Shown: piece after piece, positions 44,387 to 52,307 of the stretch
Layout of the letters: each line of letters begins with the position of its first letter
Position numbering within the stretch: position 1 is the stretch's first letter
Notes under the pieces: model-generated
Databases searched by the model: none
Told to the model about the DNA's origin: nothing
What the model saw: the letters and a program-made list of their open reading frames with translations, nothing else
From: Labrys wisconsinensis
GTDB lineage: Bacteria > Pseudomonadota > Alphaproteobacteria > Rhizobiales > Labraceae
Length of the DNA: 64,000 nt
Reading direction: 5' to 3'
NCBI RefSeq assembly: GCF_030814995.1
Contig: NZ_JAUSVX010000014.1
Span: 169,997-233,996 of the forward strand
Program-made: the position numbers and the translations under genes

Positions 44387-44809
44387 ATGCATATCGACGG
44401 CGCGGGGCGCGTCAGGGACCAGAGGCCGCTCGGCGCGGCCGCCCGTCCGTCCGGAGCGGGAGCCGCCTTCTCCCTGGGCGTGACGCAGGGCGGCGCCGAG
44501 CCGGCCGCGGCCCGCTCGGCGCCGGCGCTCGCCGGCCTCGATGCCATGCTGGCGCTGCAGGCGGTCGAGGATCCGCTCGCGCGCAGGCGCAAGGCGTTGC
44601 GCCGCGGCCGCCGCCTGCTCGACCTGCTCGACGGCCTCAAGGTCGCCATGCTCGACGGTGCGGTATCCGCCGCCGACATCGGCCATCTCGCCGCCCTGCT
44701 GCACGACAGCCGCGAGGGGGTGGACGACCCCGGGCTCGAATCGGTGCTGGCGGAGATCGACGTCAGGGCGGCGGTCGAGCTCGCCAAGCTCGATCGGGCG
44801 CGGACCTGA
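44387..44809 (+). CDS. fliX: Flagellar assembly regulator FliX
   Basis: 140 residues. After a low-complexity N-terminal 50, the sequence LDAMLALQAVEDPLARRRKALRRGRRLLDLLDGLKVAMLDG and REGVDDPGLESVLAEIDVRAAVELAKL fits FliX. In Caulobacter FliX works with FlbD to couple hook-basal body completion to sigma-54 flagellar promoters, and its gene is divergent from flgI as here. The sigma-54 sites in this window are thus likely under its control. Confidence 0.9.
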   Translation: MHIDGAGRVRDQRPLGAAARPSGAGAAFSLGVTQGGAEPAAARSAPALAGLDAMLALQAVEDPLARRRKALRRGRRLLDLLDGLKVAMLDGAVSAADIGHLAALLHDSREGVDDPGLESVLAEIDVRAAVELAKLDRART

Positions 44810-44927
44810 CGCTCAGGAAGCCCCGGACGGCGCGTCAATTCGTCGTTCGGATGACGTTCTTCGCGATTGTCCCGGCCGCGATGTCCGACTATAGACCACG
44901 CCTTGAGGTGCAGTGGAGAGTCGGCAG

Positions 44928-45347
44928 ATGATGTCGATGAGTTTGGACGCTGACTACCGTCCGAGTGACGACGAGCCCTTTATGAACGAACGGCAGCGCG
45001 ACTATTTCCGTCGTAAACTGCTGAGCTGGAAGCAGGACATCCTCCGGGAAGCCCAGGACACCATCGCCAACCTGCAAGCCGAGAACGAGAATCATCCCGA
45101 CCTGGCCGATCGTGCCTCGTCGGAGACGGATCGGGCGATCGAGCTTCGGGCACGCGACCGCCAGCGCAAGCTGATCTCCAAGATCGATGCGGCGCTGACG
45201 CGGATCGAGGATGGGTCCTACGGCTATTGCGAGGAGACGGGCGAGCCCATCTCGCTCCGCCGCCTCGATGCCCGCCCGATCGCGACGTTGTCGCTGGAGG
45301 CGCAAGAGCGGCACGAGCGCCGCGAGCGCGTCTACCGCGACGACTGA
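44928..45347 (+). CDS. dksA: DksA-family RNA polymerase-binding regulator
   Basis: 139 residues from ATG 44928 (GGAGAG upstream; ATG 44931 and 44937 are alternatives). The coiled-coil arm spans residues about 20-85 with the acidic tip DRASSETDRAIE. The globular end reads GYCEETGEPISLRRLDARPIATLSLEAQERHER. Only one Cys of the classical four-Cys zinc finger remains (Thr, Ile and Ala/Leu replace the others), as in alphaproteobacterial DksA proteins that need no zinc. It mediates stringent control with ppGpp. A strong terminator follows. Confidence 0.93.
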   Translation: MMSMSLDADYRPSDDEPFMNERQRDYFRRKLLSWKQDILREAQDTIANLQAENENHPDLADRASSETDRAIELRARDRQRKLISKIDAALTRIEDGSYGYCEETGEPISLRRLDARPIATLSLEAQERHERRERVYRDD

Positions 45348-45348
45348 G

Positions 45349-45379
45349 AAAAAACCCGGCTTCGAGCCGGGTTTTTCTT
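45349..45379 (+). terminator. Rho-independent terminator of dksA
   Basis: The stem ACCCGGCT / AGCCGGGT with a TCG loop is flanked by AAAAA before and TTTTTCTT after, starting within 3 bases of the dksA stop. The A-tract upstream would let it work on the opposite strand as well. Confidence 0.92.
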
Positions 45380-45468
45380 GGGCGCGCGTGGCGGCCCAGT
45401 CTCGGCGGCGCCATTTGTCGCGTCCGCCGTGCTTGACTTCCGCCGCGGCGTCCGCTCGACATCGTGCG

Positions 45469-45894
45469 ATGTCCGAGCCACGGCACAGAACCCTGACGCG
45501 CAAGGCGGCGCGCCGGCCGTCCCGATGGGGCGGGCGGCGTGCAGGGCTGCGCTGCGGCCTCGCCGCCCTGCTGGTCGTCGCGCTGGTGCTCGGCGGCCTC
45601 GGCCGCATCGCCATGGCGCAGGCCGGCTCGGGCCATGCGCGGGTGGTGATCGCCGGCATCGCCGTCTCGCTGTGCGAGACCGGCGCCGATGCCGCGTCGG
45701 CCCCGGACAAGGACGCGCATCACGACTGCGACCAATGCGCCCTGCGGCTGACGGCCGTCCTTGCCGCGCCGCCCCCCGTCTCCGTGCCCGTCCGGTTGGC
45801 GACGGCGCTGACCCTGCACTCCGCCGGGCCGGCCGTCGCGGCGGGCGGGCCGACCTGGCCGGCACACCGGGCCCGGGGCCCGCCGGTGGCCTGA
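45469..45894 (+). CDS. DUF2946-type protein (copper-associated)
   Basis: 141 residues from ATG 45469. An Arg-rich N-terminus, one membrane segment (CGLAALLVVALVLGGLGRIAMA), the metal-site-like HHDCDQCALRL motif near residue 87 and a Pro/Ala-rich tail match the DUF2946 pattern. DUF2946 genes often neighbour PCuAC and copper transport genes; that is the case here, as a copper chaperone and SCO protein follow on the same strand. A direct copper-binding role of the His/Cys motif is inferred. Confidence 0.7.
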   Translation: MSEPRHRTLTRKAARRPSRWGGRRAGLRCGLAALLVVALVLGGLGRIAMAQAGSGHARVVIAGIAVSLCETGADAASAPDKDAHHDCDQCALRLTAVLAAPPPVSVPVRLATALTLHSAGPAVAAGGPTWPAHRARGPPVA

Positions 45895-45908
45895 GCCCAA
45901 GCCGCGTC

Positions 45909-45976
45909 TCGTGGCTTCAGCCACGACTTGATGCTGCTCGGACTGCCAAGTGTCAGCAGGTTCGGGAGAACCTGCT
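45909..45976. promoter_or_regulatory. Two tandem hairpins ahead of the PCuAC gene
   Basis: TCGTGGC/GCCACGA (45909-45926, 4-base loop) and AGCAGGTTC/GAACCTGCT (45955-45976, loop GGGA) are perfect stems in the 154-base gap between the DUF2946 gene and the PCuAC gene. Neither is followed by a T-tract. They may be operators or mRNA structures. Confidence 0.5.
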
Positions 45977-46048
45977 CAGCCACCATCCCGTTCCATCTCC
46001 ATCGCCACCGGGCGCGGCTGCGCCCGTGCCGATGTCCAGGATATCATC

Positions 46049-46546
46049 ATGCACCGGTCCATTCTCGCGAGCACGCTTGCGCTTCTCCTCGTCTCGACCC
46101 CGGCCCTGGCCCACCAGGCCAGGATCGGCAATCTCGTCATCCACCATCCCTGGACCCGGGCGACGCCGTCGGGCGCGGCGGTTGCCGGCGGCTACACCAT
46201 CATCGAGAACACCGGCAGGACGGCCGACAGGCTGGTCGGCGGCGGCATCGGCGCCGCGGCCGGCTTTGCTCTGCACGACATGGCGATGAAGGACGGGGTG
46301 ATGTCGATGAGCCCGGTCGAGGGCGGGCTGGAGATCCCCGCCGGCGGCAAGGTGGAGCTGAAGCCGGGCGGCCTGCACATCATGTTCACCGGGCTGAAGC
46401 ACGCGCTGAAGGAGGGCGAGATGGAGGAGGGCACGCTGGTCTTCGAGAAGGCCGGCACCTTGAAGCTCGACTTCATGGTCGAGGCCATGGGGGCCAAGGG
46501 CGGCCACGGGATCATGGCAGGCCATGATGACATGGCCGGCGAGTAA
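46049..46546 (+). CDS. Periplasmic copper chaperone PCuAC
   Basis: 165 residues from ATG 46049 (AGGA eight bases upstream). A signal peptide (1-22, TPALA/HQ) precedes a cupredoxin-like PCuAC fold: IGNLVIHHPWTRATP, AGGYTIIENTG, the copper ligands in ALHDMAMKDGVMSM (His-Asp-Met and a later Met), and GLHIMFTGLK. The tail is His/Met-rich (GHGIMAGHDDMAGE). It delivers Cu(I) to cytochrome oxidase together with SCO proteins, the next gene here. Confidence 0.92.
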   Translation: MHRSILASTLALLLVSTPALAHQARIGNLVIHHPWTRATPSGAAVAGGYTIIENTGRTADRLVGGGIGAAAGFALHDMAMKDGVMSMSPVEGGLEIPAGGKVELKPGGLHIMFTGLKHALKEGEMEEGTLVFEKAGTLKLDFMVEAMGAKGGHGIMAGHDDMAGE

Positions 46547-46579
46547 GGCAGCAGACAGATCCCTTCGAGAGACACATCG

Positions 46580-47182
46580 ATGTCGTCGCGCACGAGAATG
46601 ATCGCCTACGCCGTCTGGGGCGCCACGGTGCTGGCCGTGGCCGTCCTGGCGCTGGGCTACACCCAGTTCGGCTGGTTCGCTTCGAGCGGGCCGGCGCTGA
46701 CCAGCTCGATCGGCGGGCCGTTCACCCTGGTGGACCAGAACGGCCGCGCCGTCACCGAGAAGACCTTCCTCGGCAAGCCGACCGCCTATTTCTTCGGCTA
46801 TACCCATTGCCCCGACGCCTGTCCGACCACGCTGATGGACATGACCGACCGCCTGAACGCGCTTGGGCCGGACGGCGACAAGTTCAACGTCGTCTTCATC
46901 TCGGTCGACCCGGAGCGCGACACCAGCGCGCTCCTGAAGCTCTATCTGGAGAGCTTCGACCCGCGCATCACCGCCGCCACCGGCACGCCAGAGGCCATCG
47001 CCTCGGTGATCAAGGCCTTCCACGTCTATGTCCGCAAGGTCGGGGAGGGCGATGGCTACACCTTCGACCATTCCACGGCGGTCTATCTCATGAACGCCAA
47101 GGGCGACCTGGTGACGCTGATCGACTATCAGGAGGCCAGGGACGCGGCCATCGCCAAGATGCGGCGGGCCCTCGCCTCGTGA
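46580..47182 (+). CDS. SCO1/SenC-family copper metallochaperone
   Basis: 200 residues. An N-terminal membrane anchor (AVWGATVLAVAVLALGYTQF) is followed by a thioredoxin fold with the copper-binding CPDAC motif in FFGYTHCPDACPTTL (near residue 77) and the distal His in YTFDHSTAVYL. SCO proteins assemble the CuA site of cytochrome c oxidase on the periplasmic side. It is between PCuAC and a c-type cytochrome, whose start overlaps by 4 bases. Confidence 0.93.
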   Translation: MSSRTRMIAYAVWGATVLAVAVLALGYTQFGWFASSGPALTSSIGGPFTLVDQNGRAVTEKTFLGKPTAYFFGYTHCPDACPTTLMDMTDRLNALGPDGDKFNVVFISVDPERDTSALLKLYLESFDPRITAATGTPEAIASVIKAFHVYVRKVGEGDGYTFDHSTAVYLMNAKGDLVTLIDYQEARDAAIAKMRRALAS

Positions 47183-47613
47183 GGCGCCTGCTCGCCGTCG
47201 CCGCCGCGCTCCTCGCCGGAGGCGCGGTGGGCGTGCTCGCCCCGCGCCTTCTCGCCGACCGGCCGGCGCCGTCCGCGCCGGCCGAGGTGCCGGCGATGCC
47301 GCCGGCCGCCAGCTTCGACCCGGTGTTCGAGCCCTGCGCCCATTGCCACCAGATCGGCGTGGGGGCCCGCAGCAGCACCGGGCCGGCGCTCGAGGGCGTG
47401 ATCGGGCGGCGGGCCGGCAAGGCCGCCGGCTATCCCTTCTCGGCGGCGATGCGCGGCAGCGGCCTCGTCTGGGACGAGGCGAGCCTGTCGCGCTTCATCG
47501 AGGACCCGCAGGGCCTGGTGCCCGGCACCCGCATGATCTTCACCGGCATCGACGATCCCGAGCGGCGCGCGGCGATCGTCGCTTATATCGCCAAGGCGGG
47601 CGGCCGGCCCTGA
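47179..47613 (+). CDS. Class I c-type cytochrome, membrane-anchored
   Basis: 144 residues from GTG 47179 (GTGA overlap with the SCO stop). A signal/anchor (RLLAVAAALLAGGAVGVLAPRLL) leads to a Pro/Ala linker and a small cytochrome c domain with the heme site CAHCH and the Met ligand in GTRMIF. The domain resembles mitochondrial-type cytochrome c (CycA/CycM-like). It probably carries electrons to, or assists maturation of, the oxidase served by the SCO protein. Confidence 0.9.
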   Translation: MRRLLAVAAALLAGGAVGVLAPRLLADRPAPSAPAEVPAMPPAASFDPVFEPCAHCHQIGVGARSSTGPALEGVIGRRAGKAAGYPFSAAMRGSGLVWDEASLSRFIEDPQGLVPGTRMIFTGIDDPERRAAIVAYIAKAGGRP

Positions 47614-47625
47614 GCCGGCCGGTCC

Positions 47626-48570
47626 TCATTTCACCGAGCCCGCCGTCAGGCCCTTGACGATGTAGCGCTCGAGGAACACCGCGATGATGGCGAGCGGCGC
47701 GATCGCCGCGGTGGAGAGCGCCGCCATCGACCACCAGTTGATGCCCTGCGATCCCGTCTGGCTCGCCACCATCACGGGCAGCGTCTTGGCATTGGAGCTG
47801 GTGAGCAGGGCAGCGAAGAAATACTCGTTCCAGCAGATCACCACCGAGAGGATGAAGGCCGCCACCATGCCGGGCAGGGCGATCGGCAGCACGATGCGGC
47901 CGAAGGCGCCCCAGATCGAGCAGCCGTCGACATAGGCGGCCTGCTCCAGCTCGTTCGGGATGGCGTCGAACTGGTCGCGCATGATCCAGATCACGATCGG
48001 CAGCACGGTAAGGGTGTAGAGCGCGATCAGGCCGATGCGGGTGTCGAGCAGCGCCAGCTCCTTGTAGAGGACGAGGAAAGGCATGGCGAGCACGACGGGC
48101 GGCAGGATCAGCTGCGACAGGAAGAAGAACGAGATGTCCTTGTTGCGCCAGAACAGGAACTTGTAGTCGAAGCGGCTGAGGCCATAGGCGGCGAGCGAGC
48201 CGATCGCCACCGCCAGGAGCGAGGCGCCGACCGACATCACGATGCTGTTCTCGAAGCGGGCGAGGAACTCGTCGCGCACGGTCGAGGTCTGGAACAGCGT
48301 GTCGGGCGAGAGGCCGAGGGAGCGCCAGCCCTTCCAGTCCGGCTTGAAGTCGAGCCAGGGGATGAGGTGGCCCTGGGTGACGTCGACCGCGACCTTGAAC
48401 GAGGTCGTCACCGTCCAGTAGATCGGGAACAGCGAGATGAACGCCCACAGGATCAGCGCGCCGTAGACGAGGCAGCGCAGCAGCGTGTGCCGGGCGAGGC
48501 CGGCCGAGGGCCGCATGCGCCGCGCCGGGGCCGAGGGGAGCGAAAGGCTTGCCAAGCGGGGCGGCTCCAT
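47626..48570 (-). CDS. Carbohydrate ABC transporter permease (MalG type)
   Basis: 314 residues with about six membrane segments. ISLFPIYWTVTTSFK at the first segment and the EAA-loop NELEQAAYVDGCSIWGAFGRIVLPIALPG are typical of CUT1-family MalG/UgpE proteins, as is the C-terminal FLERYIVKGLTAGSVK. It is the last gene of a leftward SBP-permease-permease run; no ATPase gene accompanies it in the window. Confidence 0.93.
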   Translation of the reverse strand: MEPPRLASLSLPSAPARRMRPSAGLARHTLLRCLVYGALILWAFISLFPIYWTVTTSFKVAVDVTQGHLIPWLDFKPDWKGWRSLGLSPDTLFQTSTVRDEFLARFENSIVMSVGASLLAVAIGSLAAYGLSRFDYKFLFWRNKDISFFFLSQLILPPVVLAMPFLVLYKELALLDTRIGLIALYTLTVLPIVIWIMRDQFDAIPNELEQAAYVDGCSIWGAFGRIVLPIALPGMVAAFILSVVICWNEYFFAALLTSSNAKTLPVMVASQTGSQGINWWSMAALSTAAIAPLAIIAVFLERYIVKGLTAGSVK

Positions 48571-48576
48571 GACGGG

Positions 48577-49695
48577 TCAGGTGGTCTTGCGCATCCAGCG
48601 GCTGGCCAGGGCCAGCAGCAGGGTGACGAAGATCACGATCAGGACGAAATAGAACTCGGCGAGCATCGTGCCGTAGCCGACATTGGAGCGGTCGCGGTAC
48701 TCGCGGAAGATGAAGCTCGACACCGTGTCGGTGGCCCCGCCCGGCCCGCCGGCGGTGACGTTGATGACGATGTCGGCGAGCTTCAACTCGAAGATGATGC
48801 GCAGGATCACCGCCGTGACGCTGACGGGCAGCATCAGCGGGAAGGTGATCAGCCGGAAGGACTGCCAGGCGCCGGCGCCGTCGACCTTGGCGGCCTCGAT
48901 CACCTCGCGCGGCAGCGCTTGCAGGCCGGCGAGCAACAGGATCATCACAAAGGGGATCGAGACCCAGGCGTCCATCGCCATGATGCTGAGCCGCGCGATC
49001 CAGGGGCTGGTGAAGAAGGATGGATTGTCCCAGCCGACGAAGCGGGCGAAGGTCGCCGCCGGGCCGAAGCGGTATTCCATGATCGACTTGCCGATCATCC
49101 AGCTCACCGCCACGGGGCTGAGCATGAAGGGCAGCAGGAAGACGACGCGGAAGAATTTCCGCGCCCGGATGTCGGCGTTGAGCAGCAGAGCGAGCGCGAA
49201 GGCGATGGCGTACTGCACCAGCACGGCCAGCACGTAGAACACCATGTTGAGGAGGGCGTTCCAGAAATAGGCGTCCTGGAACAGGGTATAGAGATTGTCG
49301 AGGCCGTTGAAGCGGCGGCCGGCCAGCGAGCTGAGATTCCAGTCGGTGAAGGCGATATAGAGCCCGAACACGGTCGGGAAGATCGCCATGGAGATCGTGA
49401 ACAGCACGGCCGGCAGCACGAACAGCGCCTTCTGGCCCGCTTCGCCGCGCATCATCACCTGGCCCGCGCCCAGGGCGAGCGACCAGGCGAGATAGGCATA
49501 GAGCGTCGGCCGCCAGGTCTCGAAGCCGCCGCCGATCACGCCGGCGGTGGTGAGGATCTGGTAGAGCGCCATGCCGGCGAGGCCGAGCGAAGCCAGGACG
49601 ATGAGCCGGCGCCCCGCCGCCCGGCGGCCGGCCGGGACATGGCGCGAGACGAGGCTGTGCCCGGGCGAGGCAGGCAAGGCGGAGGCGTGGTCCAT
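48577..49695 (-). CDS. Carbohydrate ABC transporter permease (MalF type)
   Basis: 372 residues. The N-terminus carries two extra hydrophobic segments before the conserved CUT1 core (VLPAVLFTISMAIFPTVFGLYIAF, GLDNLYTLFQDAYFWNALLN, and the EAA-loop LPREVIEAAKVDGAGAWQSFRLITFPLMLP). The extension makes it longer than the usual 290-300 residues. It pairs with the MalG-type permease six bases downstream and the binding protein 100 bases upstream. Confidence 0.92.
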   Translation of the reverse strand: MDHASALPASPGHSLVSRHVPAGRRAAGRRLIVLASLGLAGMALYQILTTAGVIGGGFETWRPTLYAYLAWSLALGAGQVMMRGEAGQKALFVLPAVLFTISMAIFPTVFGLYIAFTDWNLSSLAGRRFNGLDNLYTLFQDAYFWNALLNMVFYVLAVLVQYAIAFALALLLNADIRARKFFRVVFLLPFMLSPVAVSWMIGKSIMEYRFGPAATFARFVGWDNPSFFTSPWIARLSIMAMDAWVSIPFVMILLLAGLQALPREVIEAAKVDGAGAWQSFRLITFPLMLPVSVTAVILRIIFELKLADIVINVTAGGPGGATDTVSSFIFREYRDRSNVGYGTMLAEFYFVLIVIFVTLLLALASRWMRKTT

Positions 49696-49797
49696 CGCAG
49701 TCCTGTTCAGGCTGGCGGCGCCGCGGCTGCGCCGCGCGCGAGGCGGGGACCGGCGGCGGACGCGGGAGGCCCGCCGCCGGACCGGGGTGGCGGCGGG

Positions 49798-51459
49798 CTA
49801 GATGCCGAGCGAAGCCTTGTAGAGCGCGATCTGCTTGTCGCGGCCGATCTGGTCGGTCAGCTTCTCCCAGGCGGCCGCGATGTTGTCGGCGCCGGTCTTG
49901 GCGTCGACCTTGCCGGCGAAGATCTTCGCCAGCTCGTCCTCCGCCAGGCTGTAATACTGGAAGATGCCGGGAATGCGCGGCTCGATCGCCCGGTTGGGGT
50001 GGTTGTAGGAGCCGGACTGCGAGGCGAGGTAGGAGCTAATATAGTCTTTATTGTATCCGGCGCCGATCCACTCGTCGAGGTTGAAGTGGCTCATGCGATG
50101 GACCTGGAAGCCCGAAGGATACATCACGGTCCACAGCGACAGGTCCTTGCCGCCGAGATGGGCCGCCGCGCTCCAGGCGGCCTTGTGCTTCTTCTCGTCG
50201 CCGTCGACGCGGGCCATGACATAGACGCCCCAGCCGAGATAGGCGCAGTTCGGGGCATGGTTCGGGCCGCTGGGAAGCTTGTCCCACTGGCCGGTCTTGG
50301 CGTTGTAGACGTCGTCCGAGCCCGGCAGGATGTCGAAGCCGACGACGTTGCCGATCACGGAGGTGTCGCTGGTGTTGGCGATCTGGCCGATGTCGCCCCA
50401 CCAGGACAGCATCGAACCGGTGCCGGCGAGGAACTGCTGGAAGCCGGTCGTGCCGGGGTCGGCGTTGAGCTGGTCGGCCGGCTCGGCGGGCAGGGCGTCG
50501 ACGACGTCCTGGATGGCGCGGACCCAGGCGGGGTTGTTGACGCGCGGCTTCATCGTGTCGATGTCGAACAGCCAGGCCTTGTCGTCGGGGTGCTTGGCAT
50601 AGGCCGAGGCGCGGCTGCCGAGGAAGTAGAATCCGAAGCCGCCCCAGGCCTTCGGCGCGTCGAGATAGCCGTAGACCTCCTTGCCCTGGAACTTCTGGGT
50701 CTTGAGGAACTTGGTGACGGCCTGCACCTGCTGCCAGGTCTTGGGCACCGCCCAGTCCGTGGTGTTGCCGGCCGCCTTCCAGGCCTTGGCCAGGTCCGCG
50801 TCGGCGAAGACGTCGGTCCGGTAGTTGAAATTGTGGCAGTCGCCGTCGATGGTGACGCGGTAGGCCTTGCCGTCCCAGGTGCCGACCGGCGGCTTGAGGT
50901 AGGCGACGTAGTCGTCATAGTCGATCTGCTTCTTGACCCAGTCCGGCATCGCGGAGGCCAGGCCCTTGCCGCAGACGTCGCCCTCGAAGGGCGCGCCCAT
51001 CTCCAGGATGTCGAAGTCGACCGTGCCGGTGGCGATCGCCTGCTGCAGGCGCGGGTTGTAGTCGGCCTGGGCGAGGTCGATCCAGGTGATCTTGGCGCCG
51101 GTATAGGCCTCCCAGGGCTTGAGGAAGCCGCGGAACAGCAGGTTGTGCAGGTTCTGGTTGTTGAGGCCCATGAAGCTGAGCTCGACACCGGCGAACTCGC
51201 CCTCCTTGACGCTCGCCTTGGTCGCGCCGAGGCAGAGCTCGCCGACCTTCTGCCAGTCCGCATCGGTGGGCGAGCCCTTGCCGACGCCCGGGATCTGCAG
51301 GATCTGGGCCCGGACGTCGCTCTGCGCCGCGGCGGGCGTGGCCGCGCCGAGCGCGCCGCCGGCGCCGAGCGCCAGGGCGCTGACGCCGGCTGCGCCCTTC
51401 AGGAGGTCGCGCCGGCTCGCCTGCCAGCGCAGAAAGTGCTCGTAATCCTTTGTGTTCAC
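49798..51459 (-). CDS. Extracellular solute-binding protein of sugar ABC transporter, Tat-exported
   Basis: 553 residues from a GTG start at 51459 with GGGAGGA seven bases upstream. The N-terminus has the Tat-type SRRDLLKGAAGVSALALGAGG signal (split after ATPAAAQ). The mature part is a large type-I SBP (bac_1 family) with LGWGVYVMARVDGDEKK and NHAPNCAYLGW regions. The size, above 500, resembles binding proteins for polyols or oligosaccharides. The promoter region upstream contains a palindromic operator candidate (51670-51703). Confidence 0.9.
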   Translation of the reverse strand: MNTKDYEHFLRWQASRRDLLKGAAGVSALALGAGGALGAATPAAAQSDVRAQILQIPGVGKGSPTDADWQKVGELCLGATKASVKEGEFAGVELSFMGLNNQNLHNLLFRGFLKPWEAYTGAKITWIDLAQADYNPRLQQAIATGTVDFDILEMGAPFEGDVCGKGLASAMPDWVKKQIDYDDYVAYLKPPVGTWDGKAYRVTIDGDCHNFNYRTDVFADADLAKAWKAAGNTTDWAVPKTWQQVQAVTKFLKTQKFQGKEVYGYLDAPKAWGGFGFYFLGSRASAYAKHPDDKAWLFDIDTMKPRVNNPAWVRAIQDVVDALPAEPADQLNADPGTTGFQQFLAGTGSMLSWWGDIGQIANTSDTSVIGNVVGFDILPGSDDVYNAKTGQWDKLPSGPNHAPNCAYLGWGVYVMARVDGDEKKHKAAWSAAAHLGGKDLSLWTVMYPSGFQVHRMSHFNLDEWIGAGYNKDYISSYLASQSGSYNHPNRAIEPRIPGIFQYYSLAEDELAKIFAGKVDAKTGADNIAAAWEKLTDQIGRDKQIALYKASLGI

Positions 51460-52000
51460 GTCAGAATCCTCCCTTGGATGCGATTTCGGGATGCGATCTC
51501 GCTGGCTTTTCCTGCCGACGGCGTTGCAGCCGAACCGTCCCTTGCGGAACGGCGCGGATGGTCGCCGCGCTGGTCTTCTTGCGGCTTGCGCCGTCTGGTC
51601 CCACCCCCACTTTCCCGACCTTGGCGCGCGAGATCAATGCGGCCGGCACCAGCGGACGCGAATTTTTTCATACTTTACGTAAAATTTTTCAATCGTAAAG
51701 TATCAAGGGGAAGCTTAGGGGACGGTCGAGGGAGGCCTGGTGCGGGAAGTCCGATCTTCTGCAAAAAGGTCACGATATCCTCCAATCGAGTAAAGTGACG
51801 CCGCTTGTCGCTCCGGCAGGCGACGGCCCGGCGCGGGCGCCGCGACGCGGCATGTCACGCGAGGGTCACGCGATTGGCAGCACTCCGTCATATTGAGTGA
51901 TAACCAATTGATTTTGCGTGAGAATTCCAAAATTTCATTTGCGCGCGATTAAGGTTTGCGCTGCAATATGAATCGCGTCGTGCACACGGAGGTTCCTGCA
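51460..52000. other. 541-base intergenic region between sugar ABC operon and usg
   Basis: It holds the promoter side of both divergent units. The central part is AT-rich compared with the genes and contains the operator at 51670-51703. A 71-codon open frame on the minus strand (51715-51930) has no recognisable features and is not called. Confidence 0.5.
51670..51703. promoter_or_regulatory. Palindromic operator upstream of sugar ABC operon
   Basis: ATACTTTACG (51670-51679) and CGTAAAGTAT (51694-51703) form a perfect 10-base inverted repeat with a 14-base spacer. The left half also belongs to the palindrome TTTACGTAAA (51674-51683). It lies about 210 bases before the binding-protein start. 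A LacI-, DeoR- or GntR-type regulator outside the window is the probable ligand. Confidence 0.65.
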
Positions 52001-52270
52001 ATGGTGTCAGTTGCGTTCCGCCGCCAGATCGAGGGCTATGGCCTGACGACCGCCAACATCCTCTACCGGCTGCCCGATCATCCCGCCCTGCTCCAGACCT
52101 ATGTCTGGCAGGACTACGACCTGGCGCCGGTGTTTCCGGAGCTGAAGAAGTTTCTGGACTTTTGGCGCGCCAAGCTCGATGGCATCCTGCATTCGGTCAC
52201 CGTGGCCCATTCCGGGCTGATCGGTCCGGCCGAGTTGCGGGCAGTCGGCAGCGAGTTCAGGATCCACTGA
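52001..52270 (+). CDS. usg: Usg-like family protein
   Basis: 89 residues from ATG 52001, chosen because GGAGG lies eight bases upstream (ATG 51968 has no such site). GYGLTTANILYRLPDHPALLQTYVWQDYDLAPVFPELKKFLDFW is the conserved core of alphaproteobacterial Usg proteins, named for their place upstream of amino-acid genes in Caulobacter. No biochemical function is known to me. The CFA synthase gene starts 37 bases downstream on the same strand. Confidence 0.88.
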   Translation: MVSVAFRRQIEGYGLTTANILYRLPDHPALLQTYVWQDYDLAPVFPELKKFLDFWRAKLDGILHSVTVAHSGLIGPAELRAVGSEFRIH

Positions 52271-52307
52271 GGGGGGCCGCATTGCCCCGGCCTTGCGCGG
52301 AGGCGAT

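Noticed and set aside
48367..51798. 1143-codon open frame on the plus strand
   Set aside because: It is antisense to the sugar ABC permeases and binding protein, which have full domain evidence; the translation is a low-complexity Gly/Arg/Glu/Asp product typical of antisense frames in GC-rich genomes.
51715..51930. 71-codon minus-strand frame in the sugar ABC/usg gap
   Set aside because: Lies in a regulatory AT-rich region and shows no conserved feature.
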